Shown: positions 1 through 7,172, counted from the stretch's first letter. The stretch: DNA of 12,565 bases from an uncultured Actinomycetes bacterium (GCA_903845465.1 CAIMXQ010000091.1:1-12565); one strand, 5' to 3'. Numbers and translations: made by a program. Notes: generated by a model from the sequence alone, not told the origin.

Positions 1-131
1 CCCCAAACATCGAGCTTGTCGACGCGGCCTCCGCTGTCTTTGATGATCTTGAGATATGTCTCAAGTGATGGTGTGACTGTACGTTCTTCGAGTTCTGGAT
101 CGAGAATGACCATTAATTCATAGTGACGCAT
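1..131 (-). CDS. rpsF: 30S ribosomal protein S6, N-terminal part (cut by window edge)
   Basis: The first 43 codons encode a protein starting MRHYELMVILDPELEER, which is the first beta strand and the loop into helix 1 of ribosomal protein S6, a small-subunit protein that binds 16S rRNA together with S18. The remaining half or more of this roughly 95-residue protein lies beyond position 1. The start is ATG at 131-129, preceded by a strong AGGAGG at 149-144 (12 nt spacing). In Actinobacteria rpsF is normally followed by ssb, rpsR and rplI, which would lie outside the window. It is the last gene of the leftward block and has a structured leader (132-200) that may regulate it. Identification is by sequence and by its place next to a GT87 gene and a ponA-like gene, the same neighbourhood as in mycobacteria and Streptomyces. 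Confidence 0.93.
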   Translation of the reverse strand, partial: MRHYELMVILDPELEERTVTPSLETYLKIIKDSGGRVDKLDVW

Positions 132-200
132 GCGTTAACCCAACCTCCTTTGGACTAAGACGGCCACGGCATTTCCGTGACAGGAGGGTTAATACTCCTC
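132..200 (-). promoter_or_regulatory. Structured 5' leader of rpsF, probable autoregulatory (S6:S18-type) RNA
   Basis: Read on the minus strand, this region holds three complementary blocks. Hairpin A pairs AGGAG (199-195) with CTCCT (186-182). Hairpin B pairs GTCACGG (181-175) with CCGTGGC (169-163), seven pairs including one G-U, loop AAATG. A competing long stem pairs TTAACCC (192-186) with GGGTTAA (141-135) and continues TCCT (185-182) with AGGA (149-146), leaving four bases bulged; this buries the rpsF Shine-Dalgarno and encloses hairpin B. Hairpin A and the long stem share 182-186, so they exclude each other. Many bacteria regulate rpsF through an S6:S18-binding leader with a conserved unpaired CCG; a CCG occurs here at 163-161 just after hairpin B. 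The pairings are seen directly; regulation by S6:S18 is inference. No clear promoter was recognised, so rpsF may also be reached by read-through from the upstream gene. Confidence 0.5.
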
Positions 201-224
201 ATAAACAATCCCAGGTGGGCTCGC

Positions 225-1424
225 TTACGAGGAGGTTAAGGGTAACTCTCGCCTGTTGATAAGAGAAATTCGCTCGGAATTACGCGCAGAATTCTGATGG
301 CGGGCGGCTAGGCGCACCACAAGGGCGATTGAGGCAGCGATACGAGCCAAGGAGATGACTGAATAGATGGTGACCGATAGCCCAAATTTCGCACCAGTGA
401 CAAAGGCTAGATGTTGCCAAATTGCTAGGTGATACAGAACTTCACAGCCTTGCCAGAACCAGAAGATCGTCAGCTCTCGTTTATCAATTAACGCAATTAT
501 TGCAAGAGGAGTTAGCCATAAAACATATTGAGGTGAGTAGACCTTGCTGACAGCCATAACAATAACCATGACAAAGATTGCAGTGTGCGCAAGAGTTGGA
601 ACGTTTCGAATTTGCAAGAGGAATATGACAACCGCGGTTACACCGATAAGTAGGCAGAGCACAGATAGATAATTTTGATGCGTCAGATCTAGTCCAAGGT
701 TGGAGAGCGCATACCAGATTGATCCCCAATCAGAACCGCGATTGAGGTTGAGGTCGTAAAAGCGCCACCACCCTGTTGGGGTTGTTAGCGCAACCGGCAG
801 ATTAATTGCCGCAAACGTTACAACGGTAATTGCAACAAACTTAAAGAAGTTACTGATTCGTTCTTGTCTAAAGAAGATAATTGCGATTGGGATAAGTAAG
901 AAAATTGGTAAGAACTTAGTAGATATTGAAACCCCAAGCGCAAAGGCACTTGCCGCTTCTGCTCTGCGGTCGAACCAATAGATCGCTATCAGCATTGATG
1001 CGATTGCCCACAAATCCCAGTTGATATACATCGAAGCAATTGCAGCAGGCGCTAGTGGCAGCAAATATCCAAATTCAGGTTTTATCTTAAATGTAATGAC
1101 TGAGATAAAGATAAAAAGGAGAGCGAGAAGGAGAGCACTGCCATAGAAATAGTTATTGATTCCATGCGGAATTAACTTTGCTGTTAGCCACATGATTGTT
1201 CCTTGAACTACCGGATACTCAACTGAATCTTTTCCACTGCTATAGGCCCAAACCCCTTTATCTAAAGCTCTATCGCCATAGAGCGCGGGAATATCTGAAT
1301 AGCAAGCGTGAATATATTGACTTGGTGATTGCCAACCAGTCTGCGCACAGAAATTAAATTTCGCGTAACTGACGAGGGATGCAAGAATTGCAAGCAGTAT
1401 TACAACGCGAGTAGAAACGCGCAT
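225..1424 (-). CDS. GT87-type (DUF2029) polyprenyl-phosphate-dependent mannosyltransferase-like membrane protein
   Basis: A 399-residue polytopic membrane protein with about ten hydrophobic segments, the first at residues 5-21. Family landmarks visible: a periplasmic loop with CYSDIPALYG (41-50) whose Asp44 is a candidate catalytic acid, EYP at 69-71, and YSPQYVLW (296-303) before a transmembrane helix, all typical of GT-C fold GT87 enzymes that transfer sugars from lipid-phosphate donors outside the membrane. The C-terminal tail from about 373 is short and polar. It follows the PBP gene by only 6 nt, in the same reading frame, with no Shine-Dalgarno, so translation probably depends on re-initiation. 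The PBP-GT87-rpsF order matches mycobacterial Rv0050-Rv0051-Rv0053 from memory. The substrate cannot be read from sequence; a role in envelope glycan synthesis is inference. Confidence 0.8.
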   Translation of the reverse strand: MRVSTRVVILLAILASLVSYAKFNFCAQTGWQSPSQYIHACYSDIPALYGDRALDKGVWAYSSGKDSVEYPVVQGTIMWLTAKLIPHGINNYFYGSALLLALLFIFISVITFKIKPEFGYLLPLAPAAIASMYINWDLWAIASMLIAIYWFDRRAEAASAFALGVSISTKFLPIFLLIPIAIIFFRQERISNFFKFVAITVVTFAAINLPVALTTPTGWWRFYDLNLNRGSDWGSIWYALSNLGLDLTHQNYLSVLCLLIGVTAVVIFLLQIRNVPTLAHTAIFVMVIVMAVSKVYSPQYVLWLTPLAIIALIDKRELTIFWFWQGCEVLYHLAIWQHLAFVTGAKFGLSVTIYSVISLARIAASIALVVRLAARHQNSARNSERISLINRRELPLTSS

Positions 1425-1430
1425 ATGTGC

Positions 1431-3338
1431 TTACTTTGTCTTCATGTGTTGGTGGCCGCCACTTGTCATAACGACAGGATCTAACCCACCAATATTTGCT
1501 GGCGCTGGGAAGTCCATGATTGGTTGGCCTTTCAGCGCACCTTTCATAAATGCAGTCCATATCTTTGTTGGGAAAGTTCCACCTGTCACAGAGTTGAGGC
1601 CACCGATACCGTTGAGGGATTCAGATGCGCTATCGCGGAACAGTGCAACAGATGCTGCAAGTTGTGGTGTATATCCACTAAACCATGCTGATGCATTGGA
1701 TTCGGATGTTCCTGTCTTTCCAGCCGCTGGTCGACCCAGTGCGAGAGCTGCAGAACCAGTTCCACCATTGACTACACCTTTAAGCGCATATGTCAGATCT
1801 GCCATTACATCTGCTTTAAACACTTCTTGAGTTTGCGCTTTCCCTTCATAAAGCACGCCCTTGTTAGGTCCGATTACTTGACCTACAAGATACGGCTTTG
1901 AATAAACGCCTTGGGCTGCAAATGTTGCGTATGCATTTGCAACATCAATGACGTGAGGGCTTGCAACACCTAAAACGACAGATGGGGTTGCAATCATTGC
2001 AACGTTATCTGGAATTCCTGCGCGACGTGCAGCGTCGACAACTTTATCCATGCCAGCTTTAATTCCAAGTGGAACAAAAACTGTATTGACTGAGTGTTGA
2101 GTCGCAGTCAATAAGTTAATTTGACCCCAGCCTTCATCACCATAATTAGCAACTGGATATGGTTTTCCTAAATCATCAAAAGTTTGTGGTGTATCGCCAT
2201 TCCACATCGAAGTCAGAGGAATTCCTGCCTCAAGCGCTGCAACCAGAGCAAAAGGTTTGAATGTAGAGCCCGCTAGAGCAATAGATTGGGTCGCATCATT
2301 GAGTTGGCGGACCACAAAATCTTTTCCGCCATACATAGCAACGATTTCGCCTGTTCCTGGGCGAATTGCAACGAGCGCAGTGTGAAGATTTGTTGGAGCC
2401 GGTGTTGGAGTTAACTTATTTACGGCATCGACTGCAGACTGTTGGGCATCCTGGTCGAGGGTTGTCTTGATGACATATCCACCGACCAATAATTGATCTT
2501 GGGTAAATCCAAGTTTTGATAACTCTTTTTCAACTGAATCAACAATGTAACCTTTAGGACCGCTGAGCGTTCCGCCAGCTGTGCGTGGTGCAACGACTGG
2601 CATCTTGGCCGCTTTTGCTTCAGCTGGCGTAATCCACTTCTCTTTGAGCATTCCGTTAATTACATATTGGAAGCGTCCATCAAGTCGTTTCTTATTCGCC
2701 GCAGAGAAAGCTGGGTCATATAAGCCCGGTGAGCGCAAAATACTTGCAATCACCGCTGATTGAGAAATAGTTAATTGATTCGCATTGCGGTTGAAATATT
2801 GCTGCGCTGCAGTCTGTACTCCATATGAACCTCGACCAAAGTAAATGGTGTTGAGGTAATTTTCAAAAATTTGATCCTTCGTCATGGCATTCTCAAGCTT
2901 GAGAGAAATAACAAGTTCTTTTACTTTTCGGGTGATGCTTCGTTCTGAAGTAAGAAATGCAGTCTTTGCATATTGTTGCGTGATCGTCGAACCTCCACGA
3001 CCATTTCCTAGCGTTAAAATATTTGAAACAATCGCATGTCCGATTCCAGTAATACTAAATGCGCGTTCTGAATAAAAACTCCGGTCTTCGGCTGCCATCA
3101 CTGCATAACGCAATCGCAAAGGGATCTTTGAGATTGGCAATTTTTGACGGTTCTCAGAACCAATACGTGCGATCTCGTTGCCATTCGAATATTCAATGAT
3201 TGTTGATTGGCTATTGACGTAAGCATTTGGATCTGGAATTCCCACGGTAAACCACGCCAGAGCGAAGAGCACTGCCCCTGCGACAAAGCCAAATCCTGCA
3301 AGGAAGATTCCTGCACGAATTAGCTTGGTTTTTAACAT
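1431..3338 (-). CDS. ponA: Class A penicillin-binding protein (bifunctional transglycosylase/transpeptidase)
   Basis: A 635-residue enzyme that polymerises lipid II into glycan strands and crosslinks them outside the membrane. A single N-terminal membrane anchor (about 8-30) is followed by the GT51 transglycosylase domain: AAEDRSFY (82-89, catalytic Glu84), GGSTITQQ (115-122), RKVKE (137-141) and ENYLNTIYFG (159-168). The transpeptidase domain from about 318 has all three active-site motifs: S358-T-F-K361, S416-V-N418 and K541-T-G543. All catalytic residues are intact. No PASTA domain and no long proline-rich C-terminal tail follow; it ends at a short His/Lys tail, so it is lean for an actinobacterial PonA. 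Its start has no Shine-Dalgarno but a -10-like TAATCT 6 nt upstream, suggesting a leaderless mRNA. It lies 26 bp after the DUF5318 gene and 6 bp before the GT87 gene. Confidence 0.95.
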   Translation of the reverse strand: MLKTKLIRAGIFLAGFGFVAGAVLFALAWFTVGIPDPNAYVNSQSTIIEYSNGNEIARIGSENRQKLPISKIPLRLRYAVMAAEDRSFYSERAFSITGIGHAIVSNILTLGNGRGGSTITQQYAKTAFLTSERSITRKVKELVISLKLENAMTKDQIFENYLNTIYFGRGSYGVQTAAQQYFNRNANQLTISQSAVIASILRSPGLYDPAFSAANKKRLDGRFQYVINGMLKEKWITPAEAKAAKMPVVAPRTAGGTLSGPKGYIVDSVEKELSKLGFTQDQLLVGGYVIKTTLDQDAQQSAVDAVNKLTPTPAPTNLHTALVAIRPGTGEIVAMYGGKDFVVRQLNDATQSIALAGSTFKPFALVAALEAGIPLTSMWNGDTPQTFDDLGKPYPVANYGDEGWGQINLLTATQHSVNTVFVPLGIKAGMDKVVDAARRAGIPDNVAMIATPSVVLGVASPHVIDVANAYATFAAQGVYSKPYLVGQVIGPNKGVLYEGKAQTQEVFKADVMADLTYALKGVVNGGTGSAALALGRPAAGKTGTSESNASAWFSGYTPQLAASVALFRDSASESLNGIGGLNSVTGGTFPTKIWTAFMKGALKGQPIMDFPAPANIGGLDPVVMTSGGHQHMKTK

Positions 3339-3344
3339 GTAACT

Positions 3345-3350
3345 AGATTA
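3345..3350 (-). promoter_or_regulatory. Candidate -10 element for a leaderless ponA transcript
   Basis: TAATCT on the minus strand lies exactly 6 nt before the ponA ATG, placing the expected transcription start on the start codon itself. There is no Shine-Dalgarno in the 26-bp gap. The -35 region is poor (CTGAAG at 17-nt spacing). This means ponA can probably be transcribed independently of the DUF5318 gene. Confidence 0.5.
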
Positions 3351-3364
3351 GCGTCGAATTACGC

Positions 3365-3781
3365 CTACTTCAGCGAGGCAAAGTCTTCGTCTTCTAGTGT
3401 TCGTTGGCGGCGAGGAGCTTTACGCTCACGACCGTCTCCTAATATGTAGGTTGAACAGAGATGATTCCATGAACATTGGCGACATACCTCAACAACATAG
3501 ACCGAGAACTCTCCAAACTCAGATTCCATATTCAATAGCTCGTCGCCATTCTTAATACGACCTGAGTACTGACCGAGTTGATCACCAAATGTGTAGCGAA
3601 GTTCGACGAGTGAATCTTTTTTACAGACTGGGCAATTTCGGTCGGCCTTTTCACCGTGGTGCTTGGCGGCGCGCATCAAATAGGGGTCTGCATCGCATGC
3701 ATCAACAACTCCACGAAAGAGTGCGAGCAGGGTCGCTCTCTTATCGAGTGAATAATCGATGAAACCTCGTCTTGTTTTCAT
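3365..3781 (-). CDS. DUF5318 family zinc-ribbon-like protein (Rv0049-like), function unknown
   Basis: A 138-residue soluble protein. Two cysteine pairs, CPVC (50-53) and CRQC (100-103), are spaced like the two knuckles of a zinc ribbon. Between them is a conserved-looking block, RYTFGDQLGQYSGR (62-75), and before the second pair EFGEFSVYVVEV (88-99), which I recognise from the actinobacterial DUF5318 family. The C-terminus is charged, with RRQRTLEDED (124-133). It lies immediately upstream of the class A PBP, as Rv0049 does upstream of ponA1 in M. tuberculosis, so a link to PBP expression or cell-wall synthesis is plausible but unproven. No Shine-Dalgarno precedes the ATG at 3781. No catalytic motif is seen; a zinc-binding structural or nucleic-acid-binding role is only a guess. 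Confidence 0.85.
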   Translation of the reverse strand: MKTRRGFIDYSLDKRATLLALFRGVVDACDADPYLMRAAKHHGEKADRNCPVCKKDSLVELRYTFGDQLGQYSGRIKNGDELLNMESEFGEFSVYVVEVCRQCSWNHLCSTYILGDGRERKAPRRQRTLEDEDFASLK

Positions 3782-3790
3782 AGCAGGAGA

Positions 3791-3796
3791 AGAATA
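3791..3796 (-). promoter_or_regulatory. Possible -10 element for the DUF5318-ponA-GT87 block
   Basis: TATTCT on the minus strand, 9 nt before the DUF5318 ATG. A transcript would start only about 2-3 nt before the start codon, close to leaderless, and no Shine-Dalgarno is present. It sits in the 43-bp divergent spacer next to the opposite-strand promoter at 3813. Weaker than the other candidates because the spacing is longer. Confidence 0.35.
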
Positions 3797-3812
3797 ATCG
3801 CCTTTCTTTAAC

Positions 3813-3818
3813 TACGCT
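3813..3818 (+). promoter_or_regulatory. Candidate -10 element for a leaderless MFS transporter transcript
   Basis: TACGCT lies exactly 6 nt before the ATG at 3825, with no Shine-Dalgarno upstream. The same TAC-CT hexamer with 6-nt spacing precedes the NUDIX and trxB genes. The stretch through the start codon, TACGCTTACTTTATG, nearly matches TACTCTTACTTCATG at the NUDIX gene. No good -35 element is visible. Confidence 0.55.
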
Positions 3819-3824
3819 TACTTT

Positions 3825-5102
3825 ATGAGTTTTCTCGAGCTGCTTCGCGATGCGAAACTATTTCGCTTACTCAGAATTCGGTGGGTTGGCCAACTCATCG
3901 ACGGACTCTTCCAGAGCGCCTTGGCTTCCTTTGTTCTCTTCTCGCCAGAACGTCAAGCAAGTGCAGTTAATGCAGCGGCCGCATTTGCCGTCGTATTACT
4001 GCCGTATTCGATAGTTGGACCATTTGTTGGAACGATTCTCGATCGATTCTCCCGTCAGCGCGCAATCTTTTTCGCCAACCTCATCCGCGCCGTAACTCTT
4101 CTCGTTATCGCACTTCTCATCTTTAATGGGCGTACTGGTGTTGAGATTACAATCTTTGTATTAATTGCATTCGGTGTAAATCGATTGATTCTCGCAGGGT
4201 TATCTGCAGGTATCCCATTGATGACAAATCCGAAATCGTTGATAAGTGCAAATGCCCTCGCTGTTACTGGCGGATCTGTCTGGGTGGTTTTAGGTGGAGG
4301 GCTTGGGCTGGGGCTTCGTCAATTAATCAACGGCACCGAATCTGCAAATCATGCAGATGCACTCTTGGTTCTCATCGCTGCGATTGGCTACTTTATTACC
4401 GCCTTCCTCACAGCCTTATTGAAACGCGATGAGATCGGTCCACTTGCTCATGAAATTGCAGAAGGTGGTTTCGCACAAGGTATGCAAGAGATGCGCGACG
4501 GTTTTAACTTTCTGAAAGAACATGCAGATGCCGCGCGCGGTATTGCGGCAACTGCCGTTCACCGTGGGGGGATAACTGCGCTAACCCTGACAGCACTTCT
4601 TCTTGAACGAAATACATTTCATAATCCATCAGATAGTGAAGCTGGATTAGCTGGGTTGAGTTTTGCGCTTTCGATTGCGGCTGTCGGTTTTGTTATCGGT
4701 GCAGCAATTGCCCCTTACGGGGTGCGTAAAGTTGGTCGACATAGATGGATTCGCATTTCAATTTCCGCAGCAGGTGTGAGTGCGCTTCTACTTATTATCG
4801 ATCGAAGTCCTACATTGTTGATTGCAACCGCTTTCTTTACTGCACTATTTGGACAGAGCGTGAAAGTCACAAATGATGCTTTAGTGCAATCAAAGATTGC
4901 AGATGTATTCCGTGGTCGCGTATTTGCTGTCTATGACGTTCTGGTCAATGGTGCAATTGTTGCCGGGGCGCTCATTGCAGCCTGGGTGCTTCCCGTTAGT
5001 GGTAATTCTTGGCAGATGCCTGCACTGATTGCACTTTCTTGGTTTTTGGTGGCAGTTGTTTTACTTCGCCCACAAAAATTCTTTCTTAAGGGTGACGCCT
5101 AG
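3825..5102 (+). CDS. Major facilitator superfamily-type transporter, substrate unknown
   Basis: A 425-residue polytopic membrane protein built from two hydrophobic halves with a charged central loop at about 200-240. Between the second and third helices is GTILDRFSRQRA (69-80), a version of the MFS loop motif with Asp and Arg clusters; the matching position in the second half includes YGVRKVGRHRW (298-308). DVFRGRVFAVYD (360-371) is typical of MFS_3-like efflux proteins. These transporters use ion gradients to move solutes, often out of the cell, but nothing here identifies the substrate. It is transcribed alone, divergent from the DUF5318 block and convergent with cca, overlapping the cca 3' end by 17 bp. 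Its place between ponA and cca suggests a long-standing neighbour rather than a recent insertion; codon use looks like that of adjacent genes. Confidence 0.8.
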   Translation: MSFLELLRDAKLFRLLRIRWVGQLIDGLFQSALASFVLFSPERQASAVNAAAAFAVVLLPYSIVGPFVGTILDRFSRQRAIFFANLIRAVTLLVIALLIFNGRTGVEITIFVLIAFGVNRLILAGLSAGIPLMTNPKSLISANALAVTGGSVWVVLGGGLGLGLRQLINGTESANHADALLVLIAAIGYFITAFLTALLKRDEIGPLAHEIAEGGFAQGMQEMRDGFNFLKEHADAARGIAATAVHRGGITALTLTALLLERNTFHNPSDSEAGLAGLSFALSIAAVGFVIGAAIAPYGVRKVGRHRWIRISISAAGVSALLLIIDRSPTLLIATAFFTALFGQSVKVTNDALVQSKIADVFRGRVFAVYDVLVNGAIVAGALIAAWVLPVSGNSWQMPALIALSWFLVAVVLLRPQKFFLKGDA

Positions 5103-6534
5103 CTTTCCACCATTGCATTAACTCTTGCGTCGCTCGTTCCTCACCGAGTGGGCCATGTTCCATGCGAAGTTCCATAAGAAAATCAAGTGCTTTACCAACG
5201 TCTGCAGATGGTTTGATTTGTAGCAACGACATAACTTGTGCACCATCTAGATCTGGTCGAATCTTTGAAAGTTCTTCCTCTTCTGCCAATTTTGCGATGC
5301 GTTCTTCAAGACTGTCGTATATGCGTGCAAGGCGTTCGGCTTTTTTAGCATTGCGGGTGGTGCAATCGGCACGGGTCAATACATGTAGATGTGTGAGCAA
5401 TTCACCTGCGTCACGTACATAACGGCGCACGGCAGAGTCGGTCCATTCGCCATCGCCATAACCATGGAAGCGAAGATGAAGCGCTACAAGGGTTTCAACA
5501 GCATCAATGGTTTCGTTATCAAAGCGAAGAGCTTTCATACGGCTCTTTGAAAGTCGCGCGCCGACTACTTCGTGATGATGGAATGAGACTCCACCGCCTT
5601 CAATAAGGTTACGTGTCTTTGGTTTTCCAATATCGTGCAATAGCGCAGCCAGACGAATAACAAGGTTTGGACCACCTAGGCGATCTTCTTGCGCTATCGC
5701 CTGTTCGAGTACAGTGATTGAATGTTCATAGACATCTTTATGGTGATGGTGTTCGTCAATCTCAAGGCGTAACTTTGGAATTTCAGGAAGTACTAAATCT
5801 GCAAGCCCTGTATCTACAAGAATTGTTATTCCTACGCGCGGTTGGTTAGACATCAATAATTTAGTGAATTCGTCGCGGACTCGCTCCGCCGAAATTATTG
5901 AGATTCGTCCAGACATCGATTTCATTGCATCAAGAACATCAGAGTTAATCTCAAATCCAAGTTGGCTGGCAAATCGCGCAGCCCGCATCATGCGAAGTGG
6001 GTCGTCGCTAAAAGATTGCTCAGCACTTGTTGGTGTTCGAAGAACTCGATCACGCAGATCATTGATTCCACCAAAAGGGTCGATAAATTCTGGTTCGGGT
6101 GATGTTAGTTCGAGAGCCATTGCATTAACTGTGAAATCTCGACGTGAGAGATCTCCCTCAATCGTCTCGCCAAATTCAACATCGGGTTTGCGTGAATCTT
6201 CTTCATACTTTTCTGTTCGATATGTTGTTACTTCAACAGTTGTATCGCCACGTTTTCCAGCAACTGTTCCAAAAAGTATTCCTGTATCCCATGTGTTATC
6301 TGCCCATGATTTAAGGATTTTCTTTGTCTGATGTGGATGTGCATTTGTTGTGAAATCCAAATCATTACCCAGGCGTCCCAAGATTGCATCGCGCACTGGT
6401 CCGCCGACAAGTGCAAGGCGGAAACCTTCTGCTTTAAATGCTGCCGCGAGAGAACTCGCCAGGGGTGCCCGATCTATGAGAGCTCGGATGGCTAACTCGC
6501 CTGCCGCTCCCAAATTACCCTTCTCAGCGCTCAC
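5086..6534 (-). CDS. cca: CCA tRNA nucleotidyltransferase with HD domain
   Basis: A 482-residue class II nucleotidyltransferase that adds or repairs the 3' CCA of tRNAs. The head domain has LVGGPVRDAILG (42-53), the metal-binding DLD (58-60) and RRDFTVNAMAL (131-141), where Arg/Asp residues select CTP and ATP; DDPLRMMRAARFA (177-189) marks the start of the neck. A C-terminal HD phosphohydrolase-like domain has H300-D301 in ALLHDIGKPKTR and several His at 262-265 and 319-321. Length is normal for actinobacterial homologues (annotated pcnA in mycobacteria). A poly(A) polymerase is the alternative reading, but such genomes usually carry only this CCA-type enzyme. The start is GTG at 6534; no Shine-Dalgarno is present. 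It converges on the MFS gene and is divergent from the NUDIX gene, an arrangement I recall from mycobacteria (Rv3907c/Rv3908). Confidence 0.93.
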   Translation of the reverse strand: MSAEKGNLGAAGELAIRALIDRAPLASSLAAAFKAEGFRLALVGGPVRDAILGRLGNDLDFTTNAHPHQTKKILKSWADNTWDTGILFGTVAGKRGDTTVEVTTYRTEKYEEDSRKPDVEFGETIEGDLSRRDFTVNAMALELTSPEPEFIDPFGGINDLRDRVLRTPTSAEQSFSDDPLRMMRAARFASQLGFEINSDVLDAMKSMSGRISIISAERVRDEFTKLLMSNQPRVGITILVDTGLADLVLPEIPKLRLEIDEHHHHKDVYEHSITVLEQAIAQEDRLGGPNLVIRLAALLHDIGKPKTRNLIEGGGVSFHHHEVVGARLSKSRMKALRFDNETIDAVETLVALHLRFHGYGDGEWTDSAVRRYVRDAGELLTHLHVLTRADCTTRNAKKAERLARIYDSLEERIAKLAEEEELSKIRPDLDGAQVMSLLQIKPSADVGKALDFLMELRMEHGPLGEERATQELMQWWKARRHP

Positions 6535-6542
6535 AATAGATA

Positions 6543-6548
6543 AGCGTA
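6543..6548 (-). promoter_or_regulatory. Candidate -10 element for cca
   Basis: TACGCT on the minus strand, 8 nt before the GTG start of cca, within a 10-base ACTACGCTTA string that is identical to the one at the MFS promoter (3811-3820). A start site near the GTG would give a leaderless or nearly leaderless mRNA. It lies only 6 bp from the opposite-strand NUDIX -10 at 6555. Confidence 0.4.
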
Positions 6549-6554
6549 GTCGCG

Positions 6555-6560
6555 TACTCT
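6555..6560 (+). promoter_or_regulatory. Candidate -10 element for a leaderless NUDIX-DUF6049-murJ transcript
   Basis: TACTCT lies exactly 6 nt before the ATG at 6567, with no Shine-Dalgarno. Same hexamer and spacing as at trxB (9910-9915). The 32-bp spacer with cca has no room for two polymerases at once, so the divergent promoters probably compete. Confidence 0.55.
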
Positions 6561-6566
6561 TACTTC

Positions 6567-7172
6567 ATGACCCCGGCACCTAGTGCGGGCAGCGAAGGTA
6601 CGAAAAAGAAACGCAGGCGCAGGCGCCCAGCTAATCGCTCTCCGCAATCTCAAGATTTAGCGACCGCAACTTCTCCTGCGCAAACCCCAAAAGTTGCCGC
6701 CAAGAACTCAAAACCTAAGACTCCCTACGCAAAGCGAGTTGATGAAGTCAGCGCGGGCGGGCTCGTTGTCGATACAACCGGAAAGCTTGGGCTTCTCATT
6801 GGTCGTCGCGATCTTAAAGATGCATCTGGAAAAAGAATTTTATGGTCTCTTCCTAAAGGACATATCGAAGAAGGAGAGACGCCAGAGCAGGCAGCTCTTC
6901 GTGAAGTTCAAGAAGAGACTGGGATTGAATCTATTATTGAGAAATCTCTCGGAGTTATTGATTTCTGGTTTATGGCTGGTGGTAAACGAATTCATAAAAC
7001 TGTTCATCACTACTTGTTCCGCGAAAATGGCGGGCTGCTCGCCCCTCAAGAGAGTGAAGTCGATGAAGTTGCATGGTTCCCGCTAGCTGAAATTGTTGAA
7101 CGCCTTGCATATCCTGATGAAAAGAAACTTATTGCCCGCACAAATGCATCGCAAGAATTGAATGCGTTATGA
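6567..7172 (+). CDS. NUDIX hydrolase with basic disordered N-terminal tail
   Basis: A 201-residue protein with a complete Nudix box at 98-120: G98-x5-E104-x7-R112-E113-x2-E116-E117-x-G119, the Mg-binding loop-helix that hydrolyses nucleoside diphosphates linked to another moiety. The Nudix domain starts at about 59 (DEVSAGGLVV). Residues 1-55 are low-complexity and strongly basic, including KKKRRRRR (13-20), which looks disordered and may bind RNA or DNA. The gene corresponds by position to mycobacterial mutT4 (Rv3908), between cca and the DUF6049 gene, but the substrate (oxidised nucleotide, NADH, dinucleoside polyphosphate, capped RNA) cannot be decided here. It heads an apparent operon; its TGA overlaps the ATG of the DUF6049 gene (ATGA). 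Confidence 0.88.
   Translation: MTPAPSAGSEGTKKKRRRRRPANRSPQSQDLATATSPAQTPKVAAKNSKPKTPYAKRVDEVSAGGLVVDTTGKLGLLIGRRDLKDASGKRILWSLPKGHIEEGETPEQAALREVQEETGIESIIEKSLGVIDFWFMAGGKRIHKTVHHYLFRENGGLLAPQESEVDEVAWFPLAEIVERLAYPDEKKLIARTNASQELNAL

Noticed and set aside
182..199. AGGAG...CTCCT inverted repeat as an intrinsic terminator after the GT87 gene
   Set aside because: Stem is only 5 bp with an 8-nt loop and no T-tract on the minus strand; it fits better as part of the rpsF leader.
1444..1830. 128-codon open frame antisense to ponA
   Set aside because: Antisense shadow of the transpeptidase domain; no ribosome binding site or family resemblance.
3825..5102. MFS gene as a recent horizontal insertion
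   Set aside because: No repeats, integrase or target-site signs; codon use looks like its neighbours and the start signal follows the local TAC-CT pattern.
5864..6331. 155-codon open frame antisense to cca
   Set aside because: Ser/Arg-rich shadow product of the opposite strand; the cca frame explains the conservation.
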